DNA of 64,000 bases from Artocarpus heterophyllus (lineage: Eukaryota > Streptophyta > Magnoliopsida > Rosales > Moraceae), in contig CM046333.1 in the NCBI GenBank assembly GCA_025403435.1, forward strand, positions 33,563,521-33,627,520. The letters run 5' to 3'. Position 1 is the stretch's first letter. Each line of letters opens with the position of its first letter. Below are positions 46,017-58,333 of this stretch, piece by piece. Both the position numbers and the translations under genes were made by a program. The notes under the pieces were generated by a model. That model did not search any database and was not told the origin of the DNA. It worked only from the letters and a program-made list of their open reading frames with translations.

Positions 46017-49000
46017 CAATGCTTCATAAAACTTATAACTTACATTATAACACATTATGCATTGTCGAAATGCAGGATTTATACTAATCCTATTTCGTAT
46101 CTATGTTGGACATCTGCATCTAGATCATAATTTGGTACGTAAAAACTGGTCAGTAAGTTCATCTTTTTATTGTTCAGTCTATAGCCCTTTTATCATCTAG
46201 TCGTTCTAGACTAGTGACAATGTTGATTTAAAACATGTTTATGTACCTGTCTGAAAACTTATAAGGGTCATAATAGCGCTTAACTTTCTATATCTCTCTT
46301 GAACATGTCTAGCCTTTCCTGGGGGTGCAATAAAAGGAAAAACTAGCTTTTATCTTCTTCTTTTTTTTTCGTATTCATAAAGTCTCTGTCTTGACTCTGC
46401 TCTTGTGACCTCGCTGTCGGTCACGAGAAATTTCTAAATTTTACTTGATTATCTAAATCGTTCTCACGATTTCTATCGAACCTAGGGTGTCTTATAGTAA
46501 TTTTTCTAGTTTCCTATAGGCAACTTGAAGATTATATCCTTAATGGAATTCTTATGGACCTTATTGTGCATATCTGTTATGCACTACATGGTATTGTACT
46601 TATATACTATATCTTGTTACACTATAGATAACAAGCATTAATCATAACATTCTTATCCATATTATTTGCTCGTATAAGTATTATACTTGCATATCATATT
46701 CATAAACATATCATACATATACATGTCATTCATACCATACTTCCACATTTCATGCTTTCATATATTACTCATATTCATGTCGTTCATATCATACTTTCAC
46801 ATTTCATGCTTTCACATATTATTCATACTCAAGTCATTCATATCATACATCTATTTGTCTTTCATACTTTCATATCGTGGAGTTGCTATACATTTTTCTT
46901 CTTTGAATAGCAACTATTTCATATTATATCCATATAATACTTTAAGTCATGTCACATGTATAATACACACACCAATCATTGTTCATAACGTTCATGCATA
47001 TCAATATGCAAATAGGCTTCAAACATAACGGTTGCAAATTCATTGCAAACCTTATTTTGTACTTTAGAACTTTTTTTGCATAATAAATGCAAATATACTT
47101 TAAAAACAACTTGCATAACCATTGCAAACTCATTTACAAATACATATGGATGCATTAAAAACTATTTACTTCATGCTGTAGGTGAAATCTGAACTTACCC
47201 GAACTATGCTCTAGCGTTCTCTATTACGTTCCTTTCTCGTTCCTTTTCCTTCCATTGGTCGGCTTTTGTGTCCTGATCATACGACAACCGACTCATTAAT
47301 TAACTTTCTTTTTATCAATCCACTTGATTGATAATAAAACACAAACATTAACTATTCATTCCTTTTAACTTCGTAACCCATCGGTTTACCTCTCGTTTAC
47401 TTAAAACATCTCTTATTAAATCTCTGGTCTCACATGATCGTTACGTTACTTAACGTATTACGGAACATTTTTTGTCTAATAACGTTATGCTAAATCGGAG
47501 TGTTCGACTCCGTTCTAGCTGTTTCCTTAATAATGATGATTTTACCCTTAACGGGTTTTTCGTCACCTTATAACGTTATAAAACTCATTCTCACATAAAA
47601 TAGTGTAACAATCACTGATCATGCATTTCATAAATTTCTATGAAAGCATCTAAAATAGTTCATACTGTAGGCGAGATTCCTACTTACTTGAACTCCAAGC
47701 TAAGCAGATCCAGTTGTATCTTGCTGCATCTACAGTATACGAAGCATCCTTTGCAGTGCTCCTCGAGTGACCATGAATGGCTGGTAATGCTTCCTGGAGA
47801 TCATCCATTCTTGAAACTGTCATTCTGGACTCCGATACTACTGTTTGAATCACCTCGATCCGCATACAATCGGTACCAGATGATTTTCATCGGAGTGGAA
47901 TTAGCTCAAACGGAGGTCACCATTGCTTTCAGAGCATCGAAACGAGTCGAGTGGTGGTCTCGGATCTTCGATCGGAGGTCCAGATCACAAAATCCCAACT
48001 TGGCGTTGACCAGCCGTTGACCGATGGTTGACCGCCGTTGACCGGCGGCGGTTGGCTCCGTTGAGGGCTGAGCTCGAGTCTATCCCTCCTAATTTGACCC
48101 TCCTGAGTCGATTGGTGGGGTCAATTTCACCCAATTTGGCCTCCATCTGCTCTAATCGAGGATGGATTTCACGGCGAAAACCAGCGGCTCTGATTTCCTA
48201 TCTTCGGCGGAGATACTGTGAAATTGAGGTGAGGGAATTGTTTCCCGACCTCCTCTGAGTGTTTTCGTGCCATCAATTTGGCACGAAAGCATCAGGAATG
48301 GAGAACCTGACTCTCCCACGATGGCGACGACGGGCCTCGTCGTTCTCCGACGATCGACAGCTCGGTGCTGGAATTGACCGAGGCAAAACGTTCCACGCAA
48401 GGCTCTAAACATTTTCCCCCTTTCAATTTGGGGCGAGGCGGCCGGGAACGTCATGATCGGTGGTTGTCGTGGTGGTGCACGACGGCGGAGGTGGAACTCC
48501 GATGAACCGCGGCTAGGGCGTGAAATTAGGCGAGGGGTTTCACGCCCCGTCGCCGTCTAAGTGGAACTGTGGCGGCGGTGTACCTCACCACCGTCGTGAG
48601 CGGCGATTCCTAGTGGCAGCGACACGGTGGAGACAGGCAGCTCCAGCGAAGCTGTTCCAGCCAAAATTGAGCTGGAAAAATGGTACCCTCTTGTTCCTCT
48701 CCTCACGCTAAGTCCATAGACACCAAAATCACGTCGATTGGTGGTCGGACGGTAGAGAAATGGCGTCGGGAAAAAATGGGTTTCACCACCACTTTGGGCG
48801 GTGCGTGAGCCTCCCTCCGGTGGCTATTTGGGTGGCACGACACCTCGTTGGACTCAGCTCAACGAGAGCTCCCCACTGGTGCGGGAGGTGTCAAAAAATA
48901 ACGCCAGAATCTCAAACGAGATTTGAGGAGAGAGAGAGAAAATATAGAGAGAGAAAGTAGAGAGAGAGTGTGTTGAATTTTGTGTGATTTTTTTTATTTT

Positions 49001-49022
49001 TCCTTCTTTTTTTTCTTCTTTT

Positions 49023-49030
49023 CTTTTATA
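49023..49030 (-). promoter_or_regulatory. TATA box in 3' LTR of the long-LTR element
   Basis: Minus-strand TATAAAAG, followed downstream on that strand by A/G-rich then CTCTCT-rich leader (48920-48975), a usual plant LTR promoter layout. Confidence 0.55.
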
Positions 49031-49201
49031 AAAGTATAAAAAGAAATTGTGGTCCACACAATTCAATTCTTATACTGCATTGCTCTAATACTGTATAATT
49101 TTCCATGTTATTATATAGTATATTTCATTAAACTATACTTTGTCTTAATATAATCCTTAATATAATGTATTTTTAATGCATTAAAAATCTCGGGTGTTAC
49201 A

Positions 49202-49216
49202 ATCTACCCTCCTTAA
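49202..49216 (-). other. Polypurine tract of the long-LTR element
   Basis: Minus-strand GTTAAGGAGGGTAGAT directly before the LTR start at 49201, preceded by TCGAGGACGAAAA as in many Ty3 elements. Confidence 0.75.
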
Positions 49217-50279
49217 CAATTTTCGTCCTCGAAAATTAGCACCTTCATAAGTAGTTCATCTCCCTTGTCATCCTTTTTCGTTCTTCACATGCTTCCTTGG
49301 TCACTACTTTTTCACTAATACTGAACCTTCATCTTGGAACTTCAACAATTTTCATCATGTTCTTGACATATTCCTTTAAATTAAACACAACATTTCTGCT
49401 GCGCAACTCTGATCTTTCAATATTTGAGCGCAGTTTCCATTCATTTAAAGGTTTAGCATTCTACCATTGAATGCTATTCTTGAAAATAGAGTTCATTTCC
49501 ATTCTAATTTCATCATTTCTATCTAAAGATCAGGGTCATCCGACCACAAAATCCATAATTTCTAGTTCTATATCCATCATAAAATGACATTTTGCCGTAA
49601 TTTTTCTCATAACGTATAAATTTTTAGCTTCCATCCTCCAATCTGTGAGGTTTCTGCTGCTAGATTGGACATCGTTGTCTTGATCGTATTTCCCATCCGG
49701 GCAGTTATGAGCTCATTCACATGTCTCAACTCAGCTAAGGAGTGCTTAAGCTCGATCAAATCACATAATTAATCATCTAACGTCAAGTTGCTCTCAGGCA
49801 CTCTCATTCCATAAAACACTGAAAATGACTTCAGACCTTCATTATTCCGTTATCTTGATCCATTTTTTCTCGTTATACGTGTAGCCAATACTGAATAACT
49901 CTAACAGAGTAAGATTTGTTCCTACGGAGACACCATTATGCGCTTAAACATCATAACGTGTCACAAGCTCATCTTCTTGATTTTGAGCTGTCGGATATCT
50001 GTTGACCATCATTGACCCTGTTTTGCCATCGTTGACTTTACATCGCTAATAGACAACGACTACTGTCGACTTGCGAGGACATTCTAGCATATAACATCAC
50101 GTTCATCCTTTGACCCTTACCTTCTCGTTGCTCATCTGGGTTTGCCGATATCAAAAGCTATGCCCAACAATAACACATATTCGTTAAATGCTAACTTTTC
50201 TTCCTTCTTAACTTAACTTACTTACTTGAGCTATGGTGTAGCAGACATATGACAGCGCGAAATGGGATGGCAGGATACT

Positions 50280-50291
50280 GTTCTGATACCA
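50280..50291 (-). other. Primer-binding site of the long-LTR element
   Basis: Minus-strand TGGTATCAGAAC two bases from the LTR end at 50294: a Met-tRNA type site with one change from TGGTATCAGAGC. Confidence 0.8.
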
Positions 50292-51434
50292 CCTGTGACG
50301 ACCCGCCTTTTCTGGCAGTCACTTTACTTACTTAAACATCATTTTGTAAACAGTAATCTTACTTACTTAGTAAGAAAAATACTAAAATAAAATTTTTATT
50401 TCTTTAAACGTTCTTTAAAACTGATGCGACCTCTGTCGCCAATCAAGTTGAGACATCGCTCAACACTTGTCCTTAAAATCATTTAAAATTGTTTCTTAAA
50501 ACTTAATAAGAGACCATTATTAAATCATAGCTTAAAACTTTGAATACATTCCTTAAAACTCTGATTTTTTTTAAACTTTGAAAACACAACATTAAACAAT
50601 GAAAAACTTTTTTTTACATAGTAGAAGTAAACAGTGATAGTATCCATACCCAAATCTTCGCATCTGTCCTCCGTAGCACCTAGCTCTTTTAACGGGTCCT
50701 ATTGGTCATCCATAAAACTACCTACAGCATGAAAAAACTTTTTATGAGCTTTCGCTCAGTAAGTTCAAACAAAATCTCACAAAGCATTTAAACATGCTTT
50801 AAAAAAAAAACCTTTCTAGAACGTTTCCCATAAACGTTTTCCTAAAGCAATTGCTATAACGTTTCTTATAAACATTTTTCGCAAAATATCTAATATAAAA
50901 TAATCCTCAGATTGCACTTCATAACGTCATTCATGTTTTCATAAACATTTAATACAAAACATTCCTCAGAATATTTTTCATAGCATATAAATGTTTCACA
51001 ATAAACAAATCAAATACAATCACAATGCATGTTTTAATTTATGCTCAATTATGAACTTTCGATTATGAGCATCTGATGACCATTCTTTCTTACTTTGACT
51101 TTCTATCCTTGTTCCTTTTATTTTCTTATCTTACACTTTAACTTTCCACCTTTTGTTCCTTAACTTTCTTTATCTTATAACTTTTAGTGTTCGTACCAAC
51201 ATCTTTAATCATGAGATCATAAACGTGATACTTTCCTTGTGGAAGACTTAAGACCATCGAACTTCGAGGTCGTATACCTCACATCTGGGAGGTCAAACTT
51301 TAACTATACTTTTATTACCTCACAACGAGGAGGCTGGTACGACACTTTCTTTTCAACTTTACGTTACCTTCTTATTAACCTTAGTGAGCACATCAAATGC
51401 AACCACATCATATGCAAATACACTTATAAATCAT

Positions 51435-51952
51435 TGCTTGTACTATAAAATCTATTGCATAACAAATGCAACTTAAAATGCAAACACATTTTGATAATCA
51501 TAATTTGTACTCTAAAACTTATTGCATAACAAATGCAACTTATTGCATAACAAATGCATCATATAACGCAATCACAATTTGCAAATCATAACTTTTATTC
51601 TAAAACTTATTGCATAACAAATGCAACATATTGCATAACAAATGCATCATATAACGCAATCACATTTTGCGAATCATAACTTTTATTCTGAAACTTATTG
51701 CATAACAAATGCAACATATTGCATAACAAATGCATCATATAACGCAATCACTTTTTGCAAATCATAACTTTTATTCTGAAACTTATTGCATAACAAATGC
51801 AACATATTGCATAACAAATGCATCATATAACGCAATCACATTTTGCAAATCATAACTTTTATTCTGAAACTTATTGCATAACAAATGCATCTTATTGCAT
51901 AACAAATGCATCATATAATGCAATCACATTTTGTAAATTATAATTCTTCTTT
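51435..51952 (-). repeat. 88-bp tandem array, about five units (5' LTR)
   Basis: Same unit as at 44917-45392 with about one more copy; unit starts near 51607, 51695, 51783 and 51871. Confidence 0.85.
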
Positions 51953-52581
51953 GAAACATATTGCATACAATGTAATATATATCACAATCACATATTGCAT
52001 ATTATAACTTTTATCCTAAAACATATTGCATACAAATGCAATATATATCGCAATCACATATTGCATATCATAAGTTTTATCCTAAAACATATTGCATACA
52101 AATGCAATATATTACGCAATCACATATTGCATATCATAACTCTTATCCTAAAATATATTGCATACAAATGCAATATATTACACAATCACATATTGCGTAT
52201 CATAACTCTTATCCTAAAACATATTGCATACAAATGCAATATTTTACGCAATCACATATTGCGTATCATAACTCTTATCCTAAAACATATTGCATACAAA
52301 TGCAATATATTACACAATCACATATTGCGTATCATAACTCTTATCCTAAAACATATTGCATACAAATGCAATATTTTATGCAATCACATATTGCATATCA
52401 TAACTTTTATCCTAAAACATATTGCATACAAATGCAATATTTTACGCAATCACATTTTGCTTATCATAACTCTTATCCTAAAACATATTGCATACAAATG
52501 CAATATATTACGCAATCGCATATTGCATATCATAACTTTTATCCTAAAATATATTGCATACAAATGCAATATATTACATAG
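51953..52581 (-). repeat. 66-bp tandem hairpin array, about 9 units (5' LTR)
   Basis: Same unit as at 45393-46016 with the ATATTGCAT/ATGCAATAT stem kept in nearly every copy. Source of the 199- and 181-residue repetitive frames. Confidence 0.88.
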
Positions 52582-55500
52582 CAATGCTTTATAAAAATTA
52601 TAACTTACATTATAACACATTATGCATTGTCGAAATGCAGGATTTATACTAATCCTATTTCGTATCTATGTTGGACATCTGCATCTAGATCATAATTTGG
52701 TACGTAAAAACTGGTCAGTAAGTTCATCTTTTTATTGTTCAGTCTATAGCCCTTTTATGATCTAGTCGTTCTAGACTAGTGACAATGTTGATTTAAAACA
52801 TGTTTACGTAACTGTCTGAAAACTTCTAAGGGTCACAACAGCGCTTAACTTTCTATATCTCTCTTGAACATGTCTAGCCTTTCCTGGGGGTGCAATAAAA
52901 GGAAAAACTAGCTTTTATCTTCTTCTTCTTTTTTTCGTATTCATAAAGTCTCTGTCTTGACTCTGCTCTTGTGACCTCGCTGTCGGTCACGAGCAATTTC
53001 TAAATTTTACTTGATTATCTAAATCGTTCTCACGATTTCTATCGAACCTAGGGTGTCTTATAGTAATTTTTCTAGTTTCCTATAGGCAACTTGAAGATTA
53101 TATCCTTAATGGAATTCTTATGGACCTTATTGTGCATATCCGTTATGCACTACATGGTATTGTACTTATATACTATATCTTGTTACACTATAGATAACAA
53201 GCATTAATCATAACATTCTTATCCATATTATTTGCTGGTATAAGTATTATACTTGCATATCATATTCATAAACATATCATACATATACATGTCATTCATA
53301 CCATACTTCCACATTTCATGCTTTCATATATTACTCATATTCATGTCGTTCATATTATACTTTCACATTTCATGCTTTCACATATTATTCATACTCATGT
53401 CATTCATATCATACATCCATTTGTCTTTCATACTTTCATATCGTGGAGTTGCTACACATTTTTCTTCTTTGAATAGTAACTATTTCATATTATATCCATA
53501 TAATACTTTAAGTCATGTCACATGTATAATACACACACCAATCATAGTTCATAACGTTCATGCATATCAATATGCAAATAGGCTTCAAACATAACGGTTG
53601 CAAATTCATTGCAAACCTTATTTTGTACTTTAGAACTTTTTTTGCATAATAAATGGAAATATACTTTAAAAACAACTTGCATAACCATTGCAAACTCATT
53701 TACAAATGCATATGGATGCATTAAAAACTATTTACTTCATGTTGTAGGTGAAATCTGAACTTACCCGAACTATGCTCTAGCGTTCTCTATTACGTTCCTT
53801 TCTCGTTCCTTTTCCTTCCATTGGTCGGCTTTTGTGTCCTGATCATACGACAGCCGACTCATTAATTAACTTTCTTTTTATCAATCCACTTGATTGATAA
53901 TAAAACACAAACATTAACTATTTATTCCTTTTAACTTCGTAACCCATCGGTTTACCTCTCGTTTACTTAAAACATCTCTTATTAAATCTCTGGTCTTACA
54001 TGACCGTTACGTTACTTAATGTATTACGGAACATTTTTTGTCTAATAACGTTATGCTAAATCGGAGTGTTTGACTCCGTTCTAGTCGTTTCCTTAATAAT
54101 GATGATTTTACCCTTAACGGGTTTTTCGTCATCTTATAACGTTATAAAACTCATTCTCACATAAAATAGTGTAACAATCACTGATCATGCATTTCATAAA
54201 TTTCTATGAAAGCATCTAAAATAGTTCATACTGTAGGCGAGATTCCTACTTACTTGAACTCCAAGCTAAGCAGATCCAGTTGTATCTCGCTGCATCTACA
54301 GTATACGAAGCATCCTTTGCAGTGCTCCTCGAGTGACCATGAATGGCTGGTAATGCTTCCTGGAGATCATCCATTCTTGAAACTGTCATTCTGGACTCCG
54401 ATACTGCTGTTTGAATCACCTCGATCCGCATACAATCGGTACCAGATGATTTTCATCGGAGTGGAATTAGCTCAAACGGAGGTCACCATTGCTTTCAGAG
54501 CATCGAAACGAGTCGGGTGGTGGTCTCGGATCTTCGATCGGAGGTCCAGATCACAAAATCCCAACTTGGCGTTGACCAGCCGTTGACCGATGGTTGACCG
54601 CCGTTGACCGGTGACAGTTGGCTCCGTTGTGGGCTGAGCTCGAGCCTTACCCCCCTAATTTGACCCTCTTGAGTCGATTGTTGGGGTCAATTTCACCCAA
54701 TTCAGCCTCCATCTGCTCTAATCGAGGATGGATTTCATGACAAAAACCTGACGGCTCTGATTTCCTATCTTCGGCGGAGATACCGTGAAATTGAGGTGAT
54801 GGAATTGTTTCCCGACCTCCTCTGAGTGTTTTCGTGCCATCAATTTGGCACGAAAGCATCAGGAATGGAGAACCTGACTCTCCCACGACGGCGACGACGG
54901 GCCTCGTCGTTCTCCGATGATCGACAGCTCGGTGTCGGAATTGATCGAGGCAAAACGTTCCACGCAAGGCTCTGAACATTTTCCCCCTTTCAATTTGGGG
55001 TGAGGCGGCCAGGAACGTCATGATCGGTGGTTGTCACGACGGTGCACGACGGCGGAGGTGGAACTCCGATGAACCGCGGCTGGGGCGTGAAATTAGGCGA
55101 GGGGTTTCACTCCCCATCACCGTCTGAGTCGAACTGTGGCGGCGGTGTACCTCACTGCCGCCGTGAGCGGCGGTTCCTAGTTGCAGCGACACAACGGAGA
55201 CAGGCAGCTCTAGCGAAGCTGTTCCAGGCAAAATTAAGCTGGAAAAATGGTACCCTCTTGTTCCTCTCCTCACGCTGAGTCCATAGATACCAAAATCACG
55301 TCGATTGGTGGTCGGACGGCGGAGAAATGGTGTCGGGAAAAAATGGGTTTCACCGCCACTTTGGGCGGTGCGTGAGCCTCCCTCCGGTGGCTATTTGGGT
55401 GGCACGACACCTCATTGGACTCAGCTCAACGAGAGCTTCCCACTGGTGCGGGAGGTGTCGAAAAATAACGCCAGAATCTAAACGAGATTTGAGGAGAGAG

Positions 55501-55587
55501 AGAGAAAATGTAGAGAGAGAAAGTAGAGAGAGAGTGTGTCGAAATTTGTGTGATTTTTCTAATTTTTCCTTTTTCTTTTCTTCTTTT

Positions 55588-55595
55588 CTTTTATA
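55588..55595 (-). promoter_or_regulatory. TATA box in 5' LTR of the long-LTR element
   Basis: Minus-strand TATAAAAG, same place as 49023-49030. In the 5' LTR this would drive the element's genomic RNA. Confidence 0.55.
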
Positions 55596-55766
55596 AAAGT
55601 ATAAAAAGAAATTGTGGTCCTCATAATTCAATTTTTATACTGCATTGCTCTAATACTGTATAATTTTCCATGTTATTATACAGTATTTTTCAATAAACTA
55701 TACTTTGTCTTAATATAATCCTTAATTTAATGCATTTTTAATGTATTAAAAATCTCGGGTGTTACA

Positions 55767-55771
55767 CAAAC
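55767..55771. repeat. Target-site duplication of the long-LTR element, right copy (CAAAC)
   Basis: Pairs with 43766-43770. Confidence 0.85.
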
Positions 55772-55945
55772 ACCTGACAGGGAAGGGTGTATCGGTAGGG
55801 TTAGGGGCTGACGAGGGTTAGGAAGGCAATTGGGGTGAGGGGGTGATGGAGGTGGGGGTCAACGGGGTTGGTTGGTTGGAGCGAGCAAGGGGGCTGACGA
55901 GGGTGGGGGTAATGGGTGAGGGAGAAGAAAGGTGGGGGTTTTTCT
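55772..55945 (+). repeat. G-run-rich stretch
   Basis: Many GGG to GGGGG runs, with GGGGCTGACGAGGGT repeated near 55802 and 55890. It could fold into G-quadruplexes. The 60-residue frame at 55843-56025 is a by-product. Confidence 0.6.
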
Positions 55946-56230
55946 TTTTCTTTCTTTTTTTAATCATTTTATTAATTGTTTTTAAAATGCATTTTATTAA
56001 TTCTCAATTTGATCAAATCGACTAATATATCTACCTCAAGACATCACTTGGAAGTCACATGATAAATTTGAGTCAAAAGTTTAACACCATTATTAATGGA
56101 CTAGCCATACACCATATTTTAAACTTTGAGGAGTCATTACAAAAATTTATAGTTTAAAGAATTAGTCTATAAGACATGTAAGGTTCAGAGAGTTTGGTGT
56201 CAAAAAACCTATGATAAAAGGTTGTTTGCA
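55946..56230. other. AT-rich unassigned DNA
   Basis: No gene. Some phrases (GAATTAGTCTATAAGAC) recall the inverted-repeat element at 38945-40005, so a fragment of that type is possible. Confidence 0.4.
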
Positions 56231-57506
56231 TGATATTCTTTTATATGCGTTATCCTGTAATTGAAAAAACAGAGCACTCAATGATTTGGATACATAGGTA
56301 TAACTGAGTGGTATACTTGTCCTTGGATGGTAAGTTTTCTAATGGTAAGATAACGGAACATAAGATAAAAATAATTGAGAACGTAAGATGGAATTTATTG
56401 TTAAGCCGATTATGAATATCCTATGGGGATACGACGCATTATGATATGTCATAGATACTTAGCTAATTTAGGCTTTGTAATATTATATAATTCGAGAGTG
56501 CAGTTCTAAGCTTTTAATGGAGTAACATTGGAGTTGATAATTATAAAATGTATTTCTGGGATATTATATTTTATAATTATCAGAGCTTGAACTATATAGG
56601 TCCATCAGGTCCTCTTTGTTAACTCATAATAAATCCTATAATGATACAGCATGTTTTTCTAATAAACTAGTGACTTATATTAAATTATTAGATTGGATGA
56701 AATTCGATAGGATCAGATAATTCATGTCTATTTATCAGTTAAATTAATTTTGTAAATTAATTCAAGATAAACTTGTTGAATTATCATGAATATTTATTTT
56801 TTGAGAGATTATCTAAATATGATTGTTTTAATCACATAACTTCTCTATTGGCTTATTTGAATTAAAACTGAGGCTCTATCTAAAAAATCTTGAGTGGGAA
56901 ATAAAAGATTCTCAAGGATTATATTATCGCAAGTTCAGTAGGCTAATCAGTTAGTTTAGTCTACTAATGGAGCAAGTTCGACAGGCCAATCTGTTAGTTT
57001 GGCCTACAGATTTAACGATAGTTTGATCACGTGTTTTTTACTTGATTTTATTAGAAGTTGATCTAGATTTGAATTTTTGAGGCCTTATTTGATAATGACC
57101 AACCTTGGGGACGACCTCTATAAATAGAGCGTGAGTTTTTAGATCTATTGAGAAGTTAAGAGTGAGTATTAATTGTTAGATATTCTGAAACTTTCTAAGA
57201 GCTCTTGTTCACAATCACGAACCTTTGCTCTGGGTCTTCTTAATTGGTTGGAAGGAGAGTCACCAGTGGAGGAGTTGTACGATGTGTGCCCATACATACT
57301 CAGATCATAGATAGAGAATAGTAGAGAAGACCCATTTGTTGAGGTTCTTCTGGAATGTTCTTCTCTTCACAGATTACAGAAGCTCTTTAGCACACAAAGG
57401 TTTGTAAGATCTGATTAATTTATGTCTATAACATGTCAAACTTATGTTTTAGAAAATACTATGATTCATAATTTAAAAATTCTGGCACGTACTCACTTTT
57501 CCAACA
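56231..57506 (+). repeat. Copia LTR remnant, first third missing
   Basis: Matches the Copia-3 LTR from about its position 660 to the end: the TTATATGCGTTATCCTGTAA region, TATAAATA at 57119-57126, and terminus TTTTCCAACA. No coding or second LTR is attached, so it is a solo or broken LTR. Divergence is high. Two eroded GC-rich motifs lie at 56933-57010. Confidence 0.85.
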
Positions 57507-57622
57507 AAATTGAGGTATGCCATATTTATACAACGGTTTTTTTGTAAAAACCATCGTGTAAAGTTATGTTCCATGATAGTTTTTTCAAAAAACTGTCGTG
57601 GAAGGCCCAGTTTGTAGTAATG
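57507..57622. mobile_element. Probable CACTA (En/Spm) transposon terminus fragment
   Basis: The right edge reads, on the minus strand, CATTACTACAAACTGGGCC, close to the CACTACTACAAAA-type CACTA ends. Inside lie subterminal hairpin-like repeats (ACGGTTTTTTTGTAAAAACC and TAGTTTTTTCAAAAAACTG), also usual there. No transposase is present. Confidence 0.5.
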
Positions 57623-57859
57623 GGGTTGGCTACAATCTTTGCAACCTAGGAGTGTCACTACATGGGGGGACCTAGCTCAATAGTTTGTCATAAAATTCTT
57701 CCTGCCATTGAAGACTTCTAAGTTGTGAAGTGAATTTGCCAAATTTAGGCACTTAGATTTCGAGCCTCTCTATGGGAGCATTTCAAGGACCTTATCTTGA
57801 GGTGTCCTCAACATGGGTTTCAAGATTGGTAATGGGAGGACTATTAGATGGTGAAGATT

Positions 57860-58333
57860 ACGGAGGAGTATAGTGCGATCCTTCAACAGATGGTGCCTCA
57901 AAAATTGAAGGATTTCGAGAGTTTTACCATCCCTTGCACTATTAGTAATTCCACTTTTAAGAGGGCTTGACGTGATCTTGGTGCAAGTATCAGCCTCATG
58001 CCACTCTCCATCTTTTGAAAGTTGGGACTTAGTGAAGTTAAGCCTACACGTATTTCATTGCAATTGGTAGAACGATCTTTTATATTTCCAAGGGGTGTCA
58101 TAAAAGATGTCTTGGTGAAAGTTGACAAGTTCATCTTCTCGAAGGATTTTATGTTGCTTGATATGGAAGATGACATAGAGATCCCCATAATTCTTAGTCG
58201 ACCATTCCTTGCAACTGGCAAGGCTTTGATTGTTCATAGTAGGAAATTGACGCTTTGGGTGAATGAAGAGGACGTGAAGTTTAGCATTTACAATTCCATG
58301 AAATTTTCGGATGAGATACAGACTTACAACTGA
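57860..58333 (+). pseudogene. pol: Aspartic protease region of the Athila-type element
   Basis: Readable from EEYSAILQQMVPQKLKDF and FTIPCTI through DLGASISLMP (active-site region, DLGAS type) to VKVDKFIF and DMEDDIEIPIILSRPFLATG in the 58022-58333 frame. Stops interrupt near 57969 and 58018. This wording (DVLVKVDKFIFP, LGRPFLATG) is characteristic of Athila/Tat-group proteases. Confidence 0.8.

Larger units (their letters stand above)
43771..49201 (-). repeat. 3' LTR of the long-LTR element
   Basis: Contains, in plus-strand order: an acceptor-like module (44191-44244), an 88-bp tandem array (44917-45392), a 66-bp hairpin array (45393-46016), a donor-like module (47172-47201), a GC-rich block (47900-48900) and a CT-rich block with a TATA box near the minus-strand start. 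Frames such as 47640-48020 (126 aa) recur in the other LTR but have no recognisable domain and are probably not genes. Confidence 0.88.
49202..50293 (-). pseudogene. Residual internal region of the long-LTR element
   Basis: About 1.1 kb with no long frame. On the minus strand a 50-codon open stretch (about 49770-49616) reads LIELKHSLAELRHVNELITA and has the look of a coiled coil, perhaps a Gag remnant. Close to the PPT a stretch (EACEERKRM) faintly resembles the end of Ty3 pol (EEATWEREDDM). Both are weak. Everything between these ends is missing compared with an autonomous element. Confidence 0.5.
43771..55766 (-). mobile_element. Long-LTR retrotransposon with very short internal region (minus strand)
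   Basis: 11,996 bp flanked by CAAAC. LTRs of 5431 and 5473 bp (minus-strand TGTAACACCCGAG...GGCGGGTCGTCACA) enclose only 1092 bp. The PBS (50280-50291) and PPT (49202-49216) sit at the correct ends. LTR ends and tract resemble Ty3/gypsy elements (inference). There is no intact gag or pol, so it is non-autonomous: either a family that moves by borrowing enzymes, like large retrotransposon derivatives, or a copy with a deleted interior. The LTRs are alike except for scattered changes and array length. Confidence 0.88.
50294..55766 (-). repeat. 5' LTR of the long-LTR element
   Basis: Direct copy of 43771-49201, 42 bp longer mainly through the tandem arrays. Same layout: arrays at 51435-52581, donor-like module near 53740, GC-rich block 54450-55450, TATA box 55588-55595. 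Confidence 0.88.

Noticed and set aside
45274..46029. 251-residue frame of repeating ILKHIAYKCNILRNH units, and its partners at 51995-52594
   Set aside because: The 66-bp repeat is a multiple of three and free of stops in two frames, so long frames arise automatically. There is no start context, signal or composition typical of a real protein.
47640..48020. 126-residue frame conserved with 54206-54586
   Set aside because: Both copies lie in LTRs of one insertion, so identity reflects copying, not selection. No domain is recognised and it is antisense to the element.
55800..55830. Telomere-like GGGTTAGG repeats
   Set aside because: Only two irregular copies within a general G-rich stretch; not a plant telomere array (TTTAGGG repeats).
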